From the NCBI GenBank assembly GCA_963752605.1, contig CAVVYW010000005.1:1364001-1428000 (forward strand): DNA of 64,000 nucleotides, read 5' to 3'. Positions 42,486 to 50,946 of this stretch are shown piece after piece (positions within the stretch are counted from its first letter, which is position 1; every line of letters begins with the position of its first letter). Below the pieces are notes generated by a model. The model did no database searches, was not told the origin of the DNA, and worked only from the letters and a program-made list of their open reading frames with translations. The position numbers and the translations under genes are program-made. The stretch comes from CAVVYW01 sp963752605 (lineage in GTDB: Bacteria > Actinomycetota > Thermoleophilia > Solirubrobacterales > 70-9).

Positions 42486-44057
42486 TCAAACCGGAAGGAG
42501 CTTCGCCTTCTTGATGCACTTCCTGCGCTTCCGCTTGTTGTGCCGGAACTTCTGCTTGCATTTCTTCAAAGCCGCCGCCCGCAGCCCAGTCGGCTGACTC
42601 GTGACGGGCGGCTGAGTCGTGACGGGCGGCGAAGCGACCGTGCAGTCGAGCCGCGAGCCGAACTCGTCAGCGCCGATATCGCGCCGCGGCGTCTCCGGGC
42701 ACTGCCCGTCGCCGTCGAGCGCTCGCGGGTCGCCGTCGATGTCGAGGGCATCGGCAGGTGGAGCCAGTGGGTTCCCGGCGTCGATCATGGGCGAGCCGAG
42801 AGTGAGATGGAGATCCGGCTCCCCAAACAGCGGCGATGGGTCGACGAAGGCGGGATCGGCGCTCGTCTGGAAGTCGGCACAGCCGTTCCCGCCTGGGGTC
42901 ATCGTCGGCCCGCGGGAGTAGGTGATGGTGCATCCAACCGCGCCGCCTCCCATCCCGGTCCCGACTGTCACGATGTCCGAGCCGACGATCGAGGAGTCGA
43001 GGGTAAGACTGGCCGAATCCAGTCTGGCGTCGGTCGTGGTGTTCCCGTAGACGGTCACTCCAGTCGCATCGACGTTTGCGTTAGAGGTGTTGGCAGCGAA
43101 CACGTCGTGGGCGCGGATGCCGACGTCGAAACCGGTAACGAGGTCACCGTCCATCGTCACGGGCGCCGCATCGTTGATCCGGATCCCGTCCACCGCGCCG
43201 CCGCCGTAGAGCTGGTTGCGCCGCAGCGTCGCCGAGGCGATCGGCGGAGACGCCGTATCGAGGATGCTGATGCCCCAAACGATGGCAGGCAAGGGCTGTA
43301 CGTCAGTGACGAGGTTGTCGGCGATCACCGCCGTCGCATCCTGGACCGTGATTGGCTCGCCCCCTGCCGAGCCGACTGAGAAGATCCCGCGGACGATGTT
43401 GCGGGCGATCTCGACGGTCGCACCCTCGAAGGCGATCACTCCGACGCGGAATGCGCTCCCGGGCGAGCCGACTCGGTTGCCGGTGACTGACGCCTCGGAG
43501 CCATTATGGACTCGGATCGCGGTCTGACCGCTCGTGTTGTCACCGGAGAACTCATTGTCGTCGACCGTCACGAGGCCGGCCACGCCCGCCGTGACGTCGA
43601 TTCCGACGGCGCTCGCGGTCTGGACCACGGCCGAGTTGCCGCTGAGGTTGATCGGACCGGCGATCTCGATCATCGGATTCGCCGTCGAGGTGATCGTGAA
43701 GCCGCTCACGGTCCCGGCACCGCTTGCGAGCACGTCGATGGCGGGAGACGCACCTCCGTCGATCGTCGCGTCGCCCTCGGGCCCACCGACGAAGTCCTCG
43801 GCGATCACGCTCTTCCCGTCGGCGATCTGGAGCGCGAGCGAATAGGTGTCGGGGTCGACGTGGACCGTGGCCGCGGCGGTCGCCTCATTGATCCCCTTCT
43901 GAATGGTCAGGCAGGGCTGTGCCTGGGTGCAGGGGTTGGCGTCGGAGCCCGTATCGGCGTCGACGTGGGTGTCCGCCGCTAGGGCGAAGGCGGGCGCAAC
44001 AAAGAACGCAGCTACAACGGAAAGCCAGAACCGGGCGTCAATGACCCTTCTCCCCAC
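42486..44057 (-). CDS. Secreted right-handed beta-helix, choice-of-anchor-Q-type protein with Lys/Cys tail
   Basis: 523 aa from GTG at 44057. Signal peptide 1-28 (FWLSVVAAFFVAPAFALAAD). The N-terminal TGSDANPCTQAQPCLTIQKG is the typical opening of polymorphic beta-helix proteins. The core is a parallel beta-helix (VSGFTITSTANPMIEIAGPI, QTAIRVHNGSEASVTGNRVG). The end carries the choice-of-anchor-Q pattern: DLHLTLGSPMIDAGNPLAPP, DIDGDPRALDGDGQ, RRDIGADEF. The last ~28 residues are basic with two Cys (LKKCKQKFRHNKRKRRKCIK then KAKLLPV). Likely surface-located; polysaccharide binding or lyase activity is possible but no catalytic set is recognised. It lies 9 bases after rsmI. Confidence 0.78.
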   Translation of the reverse strand: MGRRVIDARFWLSVVAAFFVAPAFALAADTHVDADTGSDANPCTQAQPCLTIQKGINEATAAATVHVDPDTYSLALQIADGKSVIAEDFVGGPEGDATIDGGASPAIDVLASGAGTVSGFTITSTANPMIEIAGPINLSGNSAVVQTASAVGIDVTAGVAGLVTVDDNEFSGDNTSGQTAIRVHNGSEASVTGNRVGSPGSAFRVGVIAFEGATVEIARNIVRGIFSVGSAGGEPITVQDATAVIADNLVTDVQPLPAIVWGISILDTASPPIASATLRRNQLYGGGAVDGIRINDAAPVTMDGDLVTGFDVGIRAHDVFAANTSNANVDATGVTVYGNTTTDARLDSASLTLDSSIVGSDIVTVGTGMGGGAVGCTITYSRGPTMTPGGNGCADFQTSADPAFVDPSPLFGEPDLHLTLGSPMIDAGNPLAPPADALDIDGDPRALDGDGQCPETPRRDIGADEFGSRLDCTVASPPVTTQPPVTSQPTGLRAAALKKCKQKFRHNKRKRRKCIKKAKLLPV

Positions 44058-44066
44058 GGATCCAGA

Positions 44067-44888
44067 CTAGCGCCGCGGGTCGCGCCCGGTGATCCCCTTG
44101 TAGAGCTCGTTCGCGGGGACCCCGGTGAGCGCCGAGACGACGCTGGCCGCGGCGCGCGGGCGGGCGCCGGCGCGGACCAGGCCGCGGAGGGCGTCGGTCG
44201 CGAACCCGATGTCCTGGGGGCCCGCCTCGGCCGCCGGGCCGATCACCACCACGATCTCGCCCCGGACGTCGTCGCGGAAGCGGCGCGAGAGCTCTCCGAG
44301 GGTGCCGCGCGCCACCTCCTCGTGGAGCTTGGTCAGCTCGCGGCAGACCGCCGCCGGACGATCCGGGGCGAGCTGGGCGAGCGCGGCCAGCGAGTCCGGC
44401 AGGCGCCGCGGTGACTCGAAGGCGATCAGGGTGTCCGCCGATTGGAGCACTCGCTCCAGCTCCCCGGTTCGCCTGGGAAGGAAGCCCTGGAAGCGCCAGC
44501 GATGGGTCGGCAGCCCCGAGGCGACGAGCGCGGTGACGATGGCCGATGGCCCCGGCAGCACCTCGATCGTCAGGTCGCGGTCGATACAGGCGCGGATCAG
44601 GCGGAACCCGGGATCGGAGATCGCCGGCATGCCGGCGTCGGAGACGAGGGCGACGCTGTCGCCCCGCTCGATCCGCTGCGCGAGCTCGCGGGCCCTCTCC
44701 ACCTCGTTTCCCTCGTGGTAGGACATCAGCCGGAGGCCCTGGATCTCGAGCCGCTCGAGGAGCAGGCCGGTGCGTCGGGTGTCCTCGCAGGCGATCACGT
44801 CGGCCTCGTGCAGCGCGCGCTTGGCGCGCAGCGTGATGTCCTCGAGGTTTCCTATCGGGGTGGGGACGACGACGAGGTTGCCGGGCAT
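44067..44888 (-). CDS. rsmI: 16S rRNA (cytidine1402-2'-O)-methyltransferase
   Basis: 273 aa from ATG at 44888. SAM-dependent tetrapyrrole-methylase fold: MPGNLVVVPTPIGNLEDITL, ADVIACEDTRRTGLLLERLE, SYHEGNEVERA, VALVSDAGMPAISDPGFRLI, LPGPSAIVTALVASGLPTHR and FQGFLPRR are the family signatures in order. Methylates the ribose of C1402 in the 16S decoding centre together with RsmH. The C-terminal ANELYKGITGRD is typical. First gene of the minus-strand backbone block in this window; follows the ROK kinase gene at 12 bases. Confidence 0.94.
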   Translation of the reverse strand: MPGNLVVVPTPIGNLEDITLRAKRALHEADVIACEDTRRTGLLLERLEIQGLRLMSYHEGNEVERARELAQRIERGDSVALVSDAGMPAISDPGFRLIRACIDRDLTIEVLPGPSAIVTALVASGLPTHRWRFQGFLPRRTGELERVLQSADTLIAFESPRRLPDSLAALAQLAPDRPAAVCRELTKLHEEVARGTLGELSRRFRDDVRGEIVVVIGPAAEAGPQDIGFATDALRGLVRAGARPRAAASVVSALTGVPANELYKGITGRDPRR

Positions 44889-44900
44889 TGGCTCAGTCTC

Positions 44901-45857
44901 CTAGCCGGACTTCTCGAGCTCCATCCGCGCCATCGCCGCGGCGCCGATCATCCCGGCGTCCGGCCCCAGCTCGGCTGCCTTCACCTCGGTCCCGTTCATC
45001 GGCGGCAGGGCGCGAGTGCGGACCTCCTCCCTCGCGGGCTCGAGCAACAGGTCGCCGACCGAAGAGACCCCACCGCCGATCACGATCACATCCGGCTCGA
45101 AGATGTTGGCGAAGTCGGCCAGCGCCACGCCCAGGTGCCGGCCGGCGGTTGCGACCACTTCCCGGGCGACCTCGTCGCCGGCGATGGCCGCTTCCGTCAC
45201 CGTCCGGCCGCTCAACTCGCCCTCTTTGACCGCCCGACCGAGCGCTGACTCGGGATGGCGCTCGGCGGCGACTCGCCCCTCGCGGGCGAGCGCGGTGCCG
45301 GAGGCGTACGTCTCGACGCAGCCGCGATTGGGGCAGCTCCCCTGGCAGGGCGGGCCGTTTTCGTTGATCACCGTGTGGCCCAGCTCCGCGCCCGCGCCGA
45401 TCGAGCCGCGATAGAGCTCCCCGTTCAGCACCAGCCCTCCGCCGATGCCGGTGCCGATGGTGAGCATGACCAGGTTGGTCGCGCCCCTGCCCACCCCATA
45501 GAGGAACTCCGCCAGGGCGGCGACGTTGGCATCGTTGTCCACGAAGACCGGCAGGCCGATGCGCTCCTCCAGGATCTGCCGAAGGGGCACGTCTGTGATC
45601 TCGAGATTGACCGCGTTGATGGCGACCCCCTTCTCGTGGTCAATCGTCGCCGGGATACCGAGGCCGGCCGCGGCGACATCGGGCCGCGCCTCGCGCGCCT
45701 CCTCGAGCTCCGCGGCCAGCACCTCGACGATCTCCATCTCGGTCTTCCCGGTCGAGGACTCCCGGCTCTCGTGCAGGACTTCCCGGTCCCCGGCCACTAC
45801 ACCGACCAGCATCTTGGTTCCGCCGAGATCGACCCCGATGGTCTCGGGGCCACTCAC
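44901..45857 (-). CDS. ROK-family sugar kinase (glucokinase)
   Basis: 318 aa from GTG at 45857 (VSGPETIGVDLGGTKMLVGV). The frame stays open to 46256 but that part overlaps the divergent LCP gene. ATP-binding DLGGTK, sugar-binding VFVDNDANVAALAEFLYGVG with the catalytic Asp, TIGTGIGGGLVLNGELYRGS, GAELGHTV, and the zinc site GPPCQGSCPNRGCVETYASG are clear. ROK kinases of this type are the usual ATP-glucokinases of actinobacteria; other hexoses or N-acetylglucosamine are possible. Could phosphorylate glucose from the GH15 enzyme (inference). Divergent from the LCP gene with 51 bases between. Confidence 0.87.
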   Translation of the reverse strand: MSGPETIGVDLGGTKMLVGVVAGDREVLHESRESSTGKTEMEIVEVLAAELEEAREARPDVAAAGLGIPATIDHEKGVAINAVNLEITDVPLRQILEERIGLPVFVDNDANVAALAEFLYGVGRGATNLVMLTIGTGIGGGLVLNGELYRGSIGAGAELGHTVINENGPPCQGSCPNRGCVETYASGTALAREGRVAAERHPESALGRAVKEGELSGRTVTEAAIAGDEVAREVVATAGRHLGVALADFANIFEPDVIVIGGGVSSVGDLLLEPAREEVRTRALPPMNGTEVKAAELGPDAGMIGAAAMARMELEKSG

Positions 45858-45896
45858 CTCGTGGGCCGGTGGCGTTCTCGCGGCGGCATGCGCAAG

Positions 45897-45902
45897 TATT
45901 GA
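45897..45902 (+). promoter_or_regulatory. Candidate -10 element of a leaderless LCP transcript
   Basis: TATTGA followed by TAACCC lies so that a start 6-7 bases on would coincide with the LCP ATG at 45909. No Shine-Dalgarno is present before that ATG, which fits a leaderless mRNA. No clear -35 box is seen. Confidence 0.35.
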
Positions 45903-45908
45903 TAACCC

Positions 45909-47250
45909 ATGTCCCCGCAGGGAGATGAGCAGCGGCCCGGAGGGCCGGATGAGCCTGAGCGCCCGGAGCCGCCCGACCAGGGCGAACCTGAGCGCCCGGA
46001 GAAACCCGAGAAGCCCGAGTACACGGTCTACGGGTCCAAGGGCGGCAAGGCCGGCCGGAAGCAGGAGGCGCCGGAGGGTGAGGCACCCGAGGGGCCGAAG
46101 GCGCCGGTGCCCCCGGGGCGCCCGTCCAAGCCCGAGTACAAGGTCTACCGCTCGCGGCCGAGCCTTCGAGACCGCCTTCGGAAGCCGGACCTCGCCGGGC
46201 TGAAGCGGCCGACCCCCGGGTGGCGCAGCAAGCTCCCCTCGGGGGGAGACCGGCACTGGCTGCGCTGGGTCCTGATCGCGATCTTCGGCTGGCTCCTGAT
46301 CAGCTTCGTCGCCTTCGCGGTCTCCGCGCAGATCCAGAAGGGGAAGCTCGACGACCCCGCCAAGGAGGCCCTCGCCGGGGGCCCGGACGTCCTGGCCGGT
46401 CAGAACATCCTCATCCTCGGTGGGGACCGCCGCGGAGAGAACCAGGAGAACGCGCAGGGAACCGAGTTACAGGGGCCGCCGCGCGCGGACACGATCATGG
46501 TGCTGCACGCGAGCCTGACCTCGTTCCGCAAGCTCTCGATCCCGCGCGACACCTACGCATCGATCCCGGACTGCGGCGAGCAGCGGATCAACGCCTCCCT
46601 CGCGTGCAACACGAACAGCCTCGACGGCAACCCCGCCTCCACCATCCGAACCGTCTCGGACTTTCTCGGGATCGACATCAACCACATCGTGATCATCGAC
46701 TTCGACGGGTTCGCGGACTTCATCAACACGCTGGGCGGGATCGAGGTGAAGATCAAGAGCAAGGTCTGCGGCGACGTGGACGGCGGCAAGAAGCAGGGCG
46801 GCGTCTCGATCCAGCTCCCGCCCGGCGAGCACACCCTCCAGGGCGACAAGGCCCTCGCCCTCGCCCGCATCCGCAAGAACGAGTGCCAGCCGAGCGAGGA
46901 CGACACCGACCGCGCCGCCCGCCAGCAGGTGCTCCTGAACGGGATCAAGGGCCGCCTCACCAGCATCACCGCGGATTCCCTACAACTTCATCAAGGGACC
47001 CTGGATCGGCTGGAACGCGCCGAAGGCGTTCATCAGCGACATGGGCGGGCTCACCCTGCCCCAGGTCGCGATGGCGGCGATCTTCGGCGGCAGCGGCTCC
47101 ACGAACGTCCTCGGCCGCGAGCCCGATGGAACGCTCCATGTCTCGCCCGGCCCCGACGGCAGCCTGGTGATCCCGCAGGGCGAGTGCCAGCGGGCGGTCG
47201 AGGACCTGACGGGCGGCGAGCCGGACCGCAAGCCCGAGTGCTCGCCCTAG
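45909..47250 (+). CDS. LytR-CpsA-Psr (LCP) family cell-wall glycopolymer transferase, interrupted by a frameshift
   Basis: ATG at 45909. Residues 1-110 are a long charged Pro/Glu/Arg/Lys cytoplasmic region with two related blocks (EKPEYTVYGSKGGKAG, SKPEYKVYRSRPSLRD). One membrane segment follows (about 121-140, WLRWVLIAIFGWLLISFVAF), then the LCP domain: NILILGGDRRG, ADTIMVLHASLTSFRKLSIP with RDTYASIPDCGEQRINASLA, VIIDFDGFADFINTLGGIEV, LQGDKALALARIRK, DTDRAARQQVLLNGIKGRL. One surplus base at about 46971 breaks the frame; downstream YNFIKGPWIGWNAPKAFISD and GGLTLPQVAMAAIF continue in the next frame to 47250, giving about 446 aa. LCP proteins attach teichoic acid, arabinogalactan or capsule to peptidoglycan from undecaprenyl carriers. 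Confidence 0.87.
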
Positions 47251-47552
47251 TCCGAGGAGCCTGACTTCGCCTTCGAGCTCTCGCCGGAGCCGGAGTCGGA
47301 CGACTTCGACTCGGACTTCTTCTCCGATGGCTTCGAGTCGCCCTTCGAGTCATCGCCGCCGCCGTCGGACTTGGCCTTGCCCGCGTAGTCGGTCGAGTAG
47401 AACCCGGAGCCCTTGAAGTGGACGGCGACCGGGTGGAAGACGCGCTCGACCGGCGCTCCGCAGACCTCGCAGGTCTCGACGGGGTCGTCGGACATCGCCT
47501 GGATCACCTCGAAGGTGTGCCCGTTCTCGCAGCGATACTCGTAGATCGGCAT
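47247..47552 (-). CDS. FmdB-type zinc-ribbon protein with Ser/Asp/Lys tail
   Basis: 101 aa from ATG at 47552. The FmdB CxxC ribbon begins MPIYEYRCENGHTFEVIQAM and ends ETCEVCGAPVERVF; the first pair is C-x-x-G-H (C plus His) and the second a C-x-x-C. It is followed by VHFKGSGFYSTDYAGK, the usual conserved end. Residues 62-101 are a hydrophilic, low-complexity Ser/Lys/Asp/Gly tail. The family is widespread, described as a putative regulatory protein; function is unproven. The stop shares CTAG with the convergent LCP gene. Divergent from glyS, 27 bases between starts. Confidence 0.82.
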   Translation of the reverse strand: MPIYEYRCENGHTFEVIQAMSDDPVETCEVCGAPVERVFHPVAVHFKGSGFYSTDYAGKAKSDGGGDDSKGDSKPSEKKSESKSSDSGSGESSKAKSGSSD

Positions 47553-47579
47553 CGCGGGGCAGTCTAGGCTGCACGCTCA

Positions 47580-48971
47580 ATGGCCAAGACCGAACAGACC
47601 CAGGCCGAACAGGCCCAGGAGAAGGTGACACTGGAGAAGATCGTGGCGCTCTGCAAACGCCGCGGCTTCATCTTCCAGTCGTCGGAGATCTACGGAGGGC
47701 TGGCGTCCACCTACGACTACGGCCACTACGGCGTGCTGCTGAAGAACAACGTCAAGGCCGAATGGTGGCGCGCCGTGATCCAGGAGCGGGACGACATGGT
47801 CGCGCTCGACGCCGCGATCCTGATGCACCCCAAGACCTGGGAGGCCTCGGGGCATCTCGAGGGCTTCACCGATCCGCTCGTCCAGTGCCTCGGCGAGTGC
47901 AAGAAGCGCTGGCGCGAGGACCACGTCCGCGAGGAGCAGCTGGGCGCCGAGGACGCGGAGGGGGAGATCCGCTGCCCCGAGTGCGGCGGCGAGCTCTCGG
48001 AGCCGCGCCAGTTCAACCTGATGTTCGAGACCCACATGGGGCCCGTCCAGGACGAGGGGTCACGGGTCTTCCTGCGGCCCGAGACCGCGCAGGGGATCTT
48101 CGTCAACTTCAAGAACGTCCTCCAGTTCGCCCGCAAGAAGCCGCCGTTCGGCATCGCGCAGATCGGCAAGGCCTTCCGCAACGAGATCACGCCGGGCAAC
48201 TTCATCTTCCGCACCCGCGAGTTCGAGCAGATGGAGATCGAGTTCTTCGTCCCGCCGGCCGACGCGGAGGACTGGCACCAGCGCTGGATGGACGAGCGGA
48301 TGCGCTGGTACACCGACCTGGGCATCCGCGCGGACCATCTGCAGCTCCGCGAGCATGGCCCCGACGAGCTCTCCCACTACTCGAGCGCCACCTCCGACAT
48401 CGAGTACCTGTTCCCGATGGGCTGGTCTGAGCTCGAGGGGATCGCCAACCGGGGGGACTTCGACCTCACACAGCACGCGAAGTTCTCCGGGGAGAAGCTC
48501 GAGTACGTGGACAGCGCCACCGGCGACCGCTTCGTGCCGCACGTGATCGAGCCCTCCGCCGGCGCCGATCGGGCCACGCTCTCCTTCATGGTGGACGCCT
48601 ACGACGAGGAGGAGGTCGAGGGCCGCGAGCGGGTCCTGCTGCGGCTGCATCCCCGGCTGGCTCCGGTCAAGGTCGCGGTCCTGCCGCTCGTCAACAAGGA
48701 CGGCCAGCCGGAGAAGGCCCGGGAGATCTACGAGGACCTGCGCGGCCGGATGCCGGCCGAGTACGACACCGGCGGCTCGATCGGCAAGCGCTACCGCCGC
48801 CAGGACGAGATCGGCACGCCCTGGGGGGTCACGGTGGACCACCAGACGATGGAGGACGACACCGTCACCCTCCGGGACCGCGACACGCTTGACCAGTCGC
48901 GGATCGCGATCCCGGAGCTCGGCGACGAGCTCGACCAGCGCCTGAAGGCGCCCTGGACCTCCCCGAAGTAG
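47580..48971 (+). CDS. glyS: Glycyl-tRNA synthetase, dimeric class II type
   Basis: 463 aa from ATG at 47580. LEKIVALCKRRGFIFQSSEI, YGGLASTYDYGHYGVLLKNN, AAILMHPKTWEASGHLEGFT and DPLVQC form the start of the catalytic core. The zinc-like knuckle CPECGGELSEPRQFNLMFET, motif 2 RPETAQGIFVNFKNVLQFAR, FRNEITPGNFIFRTREFEQM and motif 3 YDEEEVEGRERVLLRLHPRL follow. The C-terminal anticodon-binding domain runs to the end (about 360-460). Full length for the alpha2 enzyme. No Shine-Dalgarno is seen at the start; leaderless expression is possible. Last intact gene before the disordered 49-51 kb stretch. Confidence 0.94.
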   Translation: MAKTEQTQAEQAQEKVTLEKIVALCKRRGFIFQSSEIYGGLASTYDYGHYGVLLKNNVKAEWWRAVIQERDDMVALDAAILMHPKTWEASGHLEGFTDPLVQCLGECKKRWREDHVREEQLGAEDAEGEIRCPECGGELSEPRQFNLMFETHMGPVQDEGSRVFLRPETAQGIFVNFKNVLQFARKKPPFGIAQIGKAFRNEITPGNFIFRTREFEQMEIEFFVPPADAEDWHQRWMDERMRWYTDLGIRADHLQLREHGPDELSHYSSATSDIEYLFPMGWSELEGIANRGDFDLTQHAKFSGEKLEYVDSATGDRFVPHVIEPSAGADRATLSFMVDAYDEEEVEGRERVLLRLHPRLAPVKVAVLPLVNKDGQPEKAREIYEDLRGRMPAEYDTGGSIGKRYRRQDEIGTPWGVTVDHQTMEDDTVTLRDRDTLDQSRIAIPELGDELDQRLKAPWTSPK

Positions 48972-48996
48972 CTTCGTGCTCAGCCGGGTGAGCGAG

Positions 48997-49025
48997 TTGG
49001 CTTGACCCGATCCCGGTGTTAGTGT
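48997..49025 (+). promoter_or_regulatory. Candidate promoter for the short secreted ORF
   Basis: TTGGCT, 17 bases, then TAGTGT resemble a housekeeping sigma -35/-10 pair, 33 bases before the ATG at 49059. The spacing is ideal and the boxes partial. Confidence 0.35.
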
Positions 49026-49058
49026 CGTGGGGCACGAGAGGTGAAAGCAAGGGGACTA

Positions 49059-49178
49059 ATGACCCAGAGAGCCACACGCCTCGCCACCGTCATCGTCCTC
49101 ATGCTCGCCGTGACCGCGAGCGTCTTGCTGACCTCCGGGGCCACCGCGAAGAAGATCCGGCTCCGGCCGCCCACCTGA
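49059..49178 (+). CDS. Truncated secreted-protein start (signal peptide plus short remnant)
   Basis: 39 codons from ATG at 49059, preceded by AAGGGGAC. The sequence is a good secretion signal (MTQRATRLATVIVLMLAVTA then SVLLTSGATAKKIRLRPPT) and then TGA. The DNA after the stop resembles a later stretch at about 50461-50555 (both contain CCGCCCACCTG and, further on, GGGGCTTGC and GATACTCGCC), where an open frame continues CEQTKAGDPETPRI. So this looks like the 5' end of a small secreted-protein gene whose remainder is scrambled in the following 1.8 kb. Confidence 0.55.
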   Translation: MTQRATRLATVIVLMLAVTASVLLTSGATAKKIRLRPPT

Positions 49179-49344
49179 TCGAGGAGACGGAAGAAGACGG
49201 TGTCCAGAGGAACACACGCTAATGAGAACCACCAGATCAGCTGAGAAGAGACGGGGCTTGCCTCGCTTGAAACGAGATACTCGCCGCTGAGTTGTGAGAT
49301 AGGAAATAGTAGAAGATGTAGTAGCTATATAGATAGCGGGCCGA

Positions 49345-49656
49345 ACTCCGGGATCGAGCTCGGGCGGATCTTGCAGATCGGCGTCGATGATCACGACCGC
49401 GTCGCCGCTGGCGAACTCGAGGCCGGCGGAGATCGCGACCTGATGGCCGAAGTTGCGTGACAGGGATATCAGCTTCAGAAGAGGATCGCTCGGTGCAACT
49501 CCATCGCAGCTCCGAGGCTGCGGTCGGTGCTGCCGTCGTAGATATAGGATGAATTAGGTTGGTGTTGTAGAGAGATTTCGCCCACCTGCGGGCAGAGCCG
49601 GCGGTGGAGTTCTGGCAGGACTTCCTCCGCGATAGAGGACGGGGATCAAGAACGAG
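49345..49656 (-). pseudogene. Fragment of a family-2 glycosyltransferase (DPM1/GtrB-like), broken by indels
   Basis: Reading the minus strand from 49656, FLIPVL and then EEVLPELHRRLC appear (GT2 N-terminal strand and helix). They are followed by DGSTDRSL (nucleotide-binding DDGSTD region) and by DPLLKLISLSRNFGHQVAI, SAGLEFASGDAVVIIDADL and QDPPEL. These are consecutive blocks of polyprenyl-phosphate hexose/mannose synthases, including the DAD metal motif and QDPPE. They sit in different frames with indels between them, and the protein stops after about 100 residues. Such enzymes make the donor lipids that GT-C proteins use, but this copy cannot be functional as read. Confidence 0.75.
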
Positions 49657-50172
49657 TAAGTGGGTGTTTAAATAGCTGTCTCTGCGTCTTGGGCCACGTA
49701 GTAATGGGTTTTTAGTGGTAGGTGTTGGAGGTGTATATATAAGAGGTTAAGTTTAGGGATTTATAGGGGGAAGAAGATGATGTAAGAGGATTAGATTGGT
49801 TAGAGGTGGGTGGAGTAGAGAAGGTTAGATGTTTGTTTATTAGAGAGCAGTTAAGTGTATTAGTAGAAGGGGTAGTAACGCAAGGTTTTGCGAGTGAGAG
49901 GGTTCCAGGATTGTGCTAGAAGATCGCTACTAGGTCGTTTGGTTTGGTGAATTGCGTTATCTATGTTGTTAGTTGTGGTTGCTCTTATAACGGTACGTGG
50001 TGGAAGACGCAGATTGCGAAGGTGAGGTAGAAGTTGGCGTCGTAGTGGGGTAACGGGTTTCTCGGCGCGTAGCTCGAGTAGCTCGCTCAGGGGTTGCGCT
50101 CGGCGGCTCGCTCCGCCATCGGCGCGCTCACGTCAACCCCGTGCAGCGCCAGAACGCACAAACGACGAAAAG

Positions 50173-50338
50173 GTCCCGCGGCCACAACTTCGGCTACAGC
50201 GACACCTGCCGTCTGATCCCGCCCAACAAGCGGCGGGGAAGCGGACGCATCATCGACTATCGCCCCCCGGGCAGCGACCCCAACTACCCCAATGGGCAGC
50301 CCTTCTACGAGTTCGGTTGGTACGAAGTCGTCACATGA
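50173..50338 (+). repeat. Repeat copy 1: 3' part of a small secreted-protein sequence
   Basis: Encodes RGHNFGYSDTCRLIPPNKRR then GSGRIIDYRPPGSDPNYPNG and QPFYEFGWYEVVT, ending with TGA. This copy keeps one frame throughout and gives the cleanest view of the protein end. No family recognised. Copy 2 is at 50557-50719. Confidence 0.65.
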
Positions 50339-50556
50339 CCGAGTCGAGCTGAGCGGGAACGCCGTGATGTAATGAGTCCGCGAGAGAGCCAGTGGTCATC
50401 TGCGAGTGCTAGCGCTGGAATCCGCGGGGGCCAGTTGGCAAACGAGAATCTGAACATGATACCGCCCACCTGCGAGCAGACCAAAGCGGGTGATCCAGAA
50501 ACACCGCGAATCAGATCAGCGTGGGGCTTGCTTCCTTCGGATACTCGCCCGACGAA

Positions 50557-50719
50557 GTCCGCGGCCACAACTTCGGCTACAGCGACACCTGCCGTCTGAT
50601 CCCAACAAGCGGCGGGGAAGCGGGACGCATAGCATCGACTATCGCCCCCCGGGCAGCGACCCGAACTACCCCAATGGGCAGCCCTTCTACGAGTTCGGGT
50701 TGGTACGGAAGTCGTCACG
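50557..50719 (+). repeat. Repeat copy 2 of the same secreted-protein sequence, with small indels
   Basis: Nearly identical to 50173-50335 but with several one- or few-base insertions and deletions (CCCGCCCAAC becomes CCCAAC, CGGACGCATC gains bases, TCGGTTGG gains a G, GTACGAAG gains a G). It therefore loses the frame after CRLIP. Upstream in this copy is FGYSPDEVRGHNFGYSDTC, which extends the protein toward its N-terminus. Confidence 0.65.
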
Positions 50720-50847
50720 AGGACACGGAAGGGCACGCTGACGAGCAGCAGACGAGAGGGCGAGTATGCGACGTTTTGTCTATAAATTGATATGGTATCC
50801 GCGGCAGAAGCCTGGCCGCCTGAGCTAACGCAAGAGCCAGTACTACT

Positions 50848-50946
50848 CGCTACGGCGTCCAGACCGGCACGGGCATCGCGGACGGGCGCCCTGACGAGCC
50901 GAGAGCGAGTACTGCCGCTACGGCGTCCAGACCGGCACGGGCATCG
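50848..50946 (+). repeat. Exact 31-base direct repeat pair
   Basis: Bases 50848-50878 and 50916-50946 are identical (CGCTACGGCGTCCAGACC... to GGGCATCG), starting 68 bases apart. Each is preceded by AGTACT plus a few bases and would read RYGVQTGTGI in one frame. Together with the longer repeat pair this points to collapsed or duplicated reads of one locus. Confidence 0.65.

Noticed and set aside
45858..46256. Upstream extension of the ROK kinase frame
   Set aside because: Overlaps the divergent LCP gene and reads as Arg/Leu shadow; the GTG at 45857 begins the conserved kinase N-terminus.
46971..46971. Programmed frameshifting in the LCP gene
   Set aside because: No slippery heptamer or downstream pseudoknot is evident, and similar single-base breaks occur in unrelated genes, so error is more likely.
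50848..50946. Possible CRISPR array from the 31-base repeats
   Set aside because: Only two copies with one 37-base spacer and coding-like content, no cas genes, no internal dyad symmetry of a CRISPR repeat.
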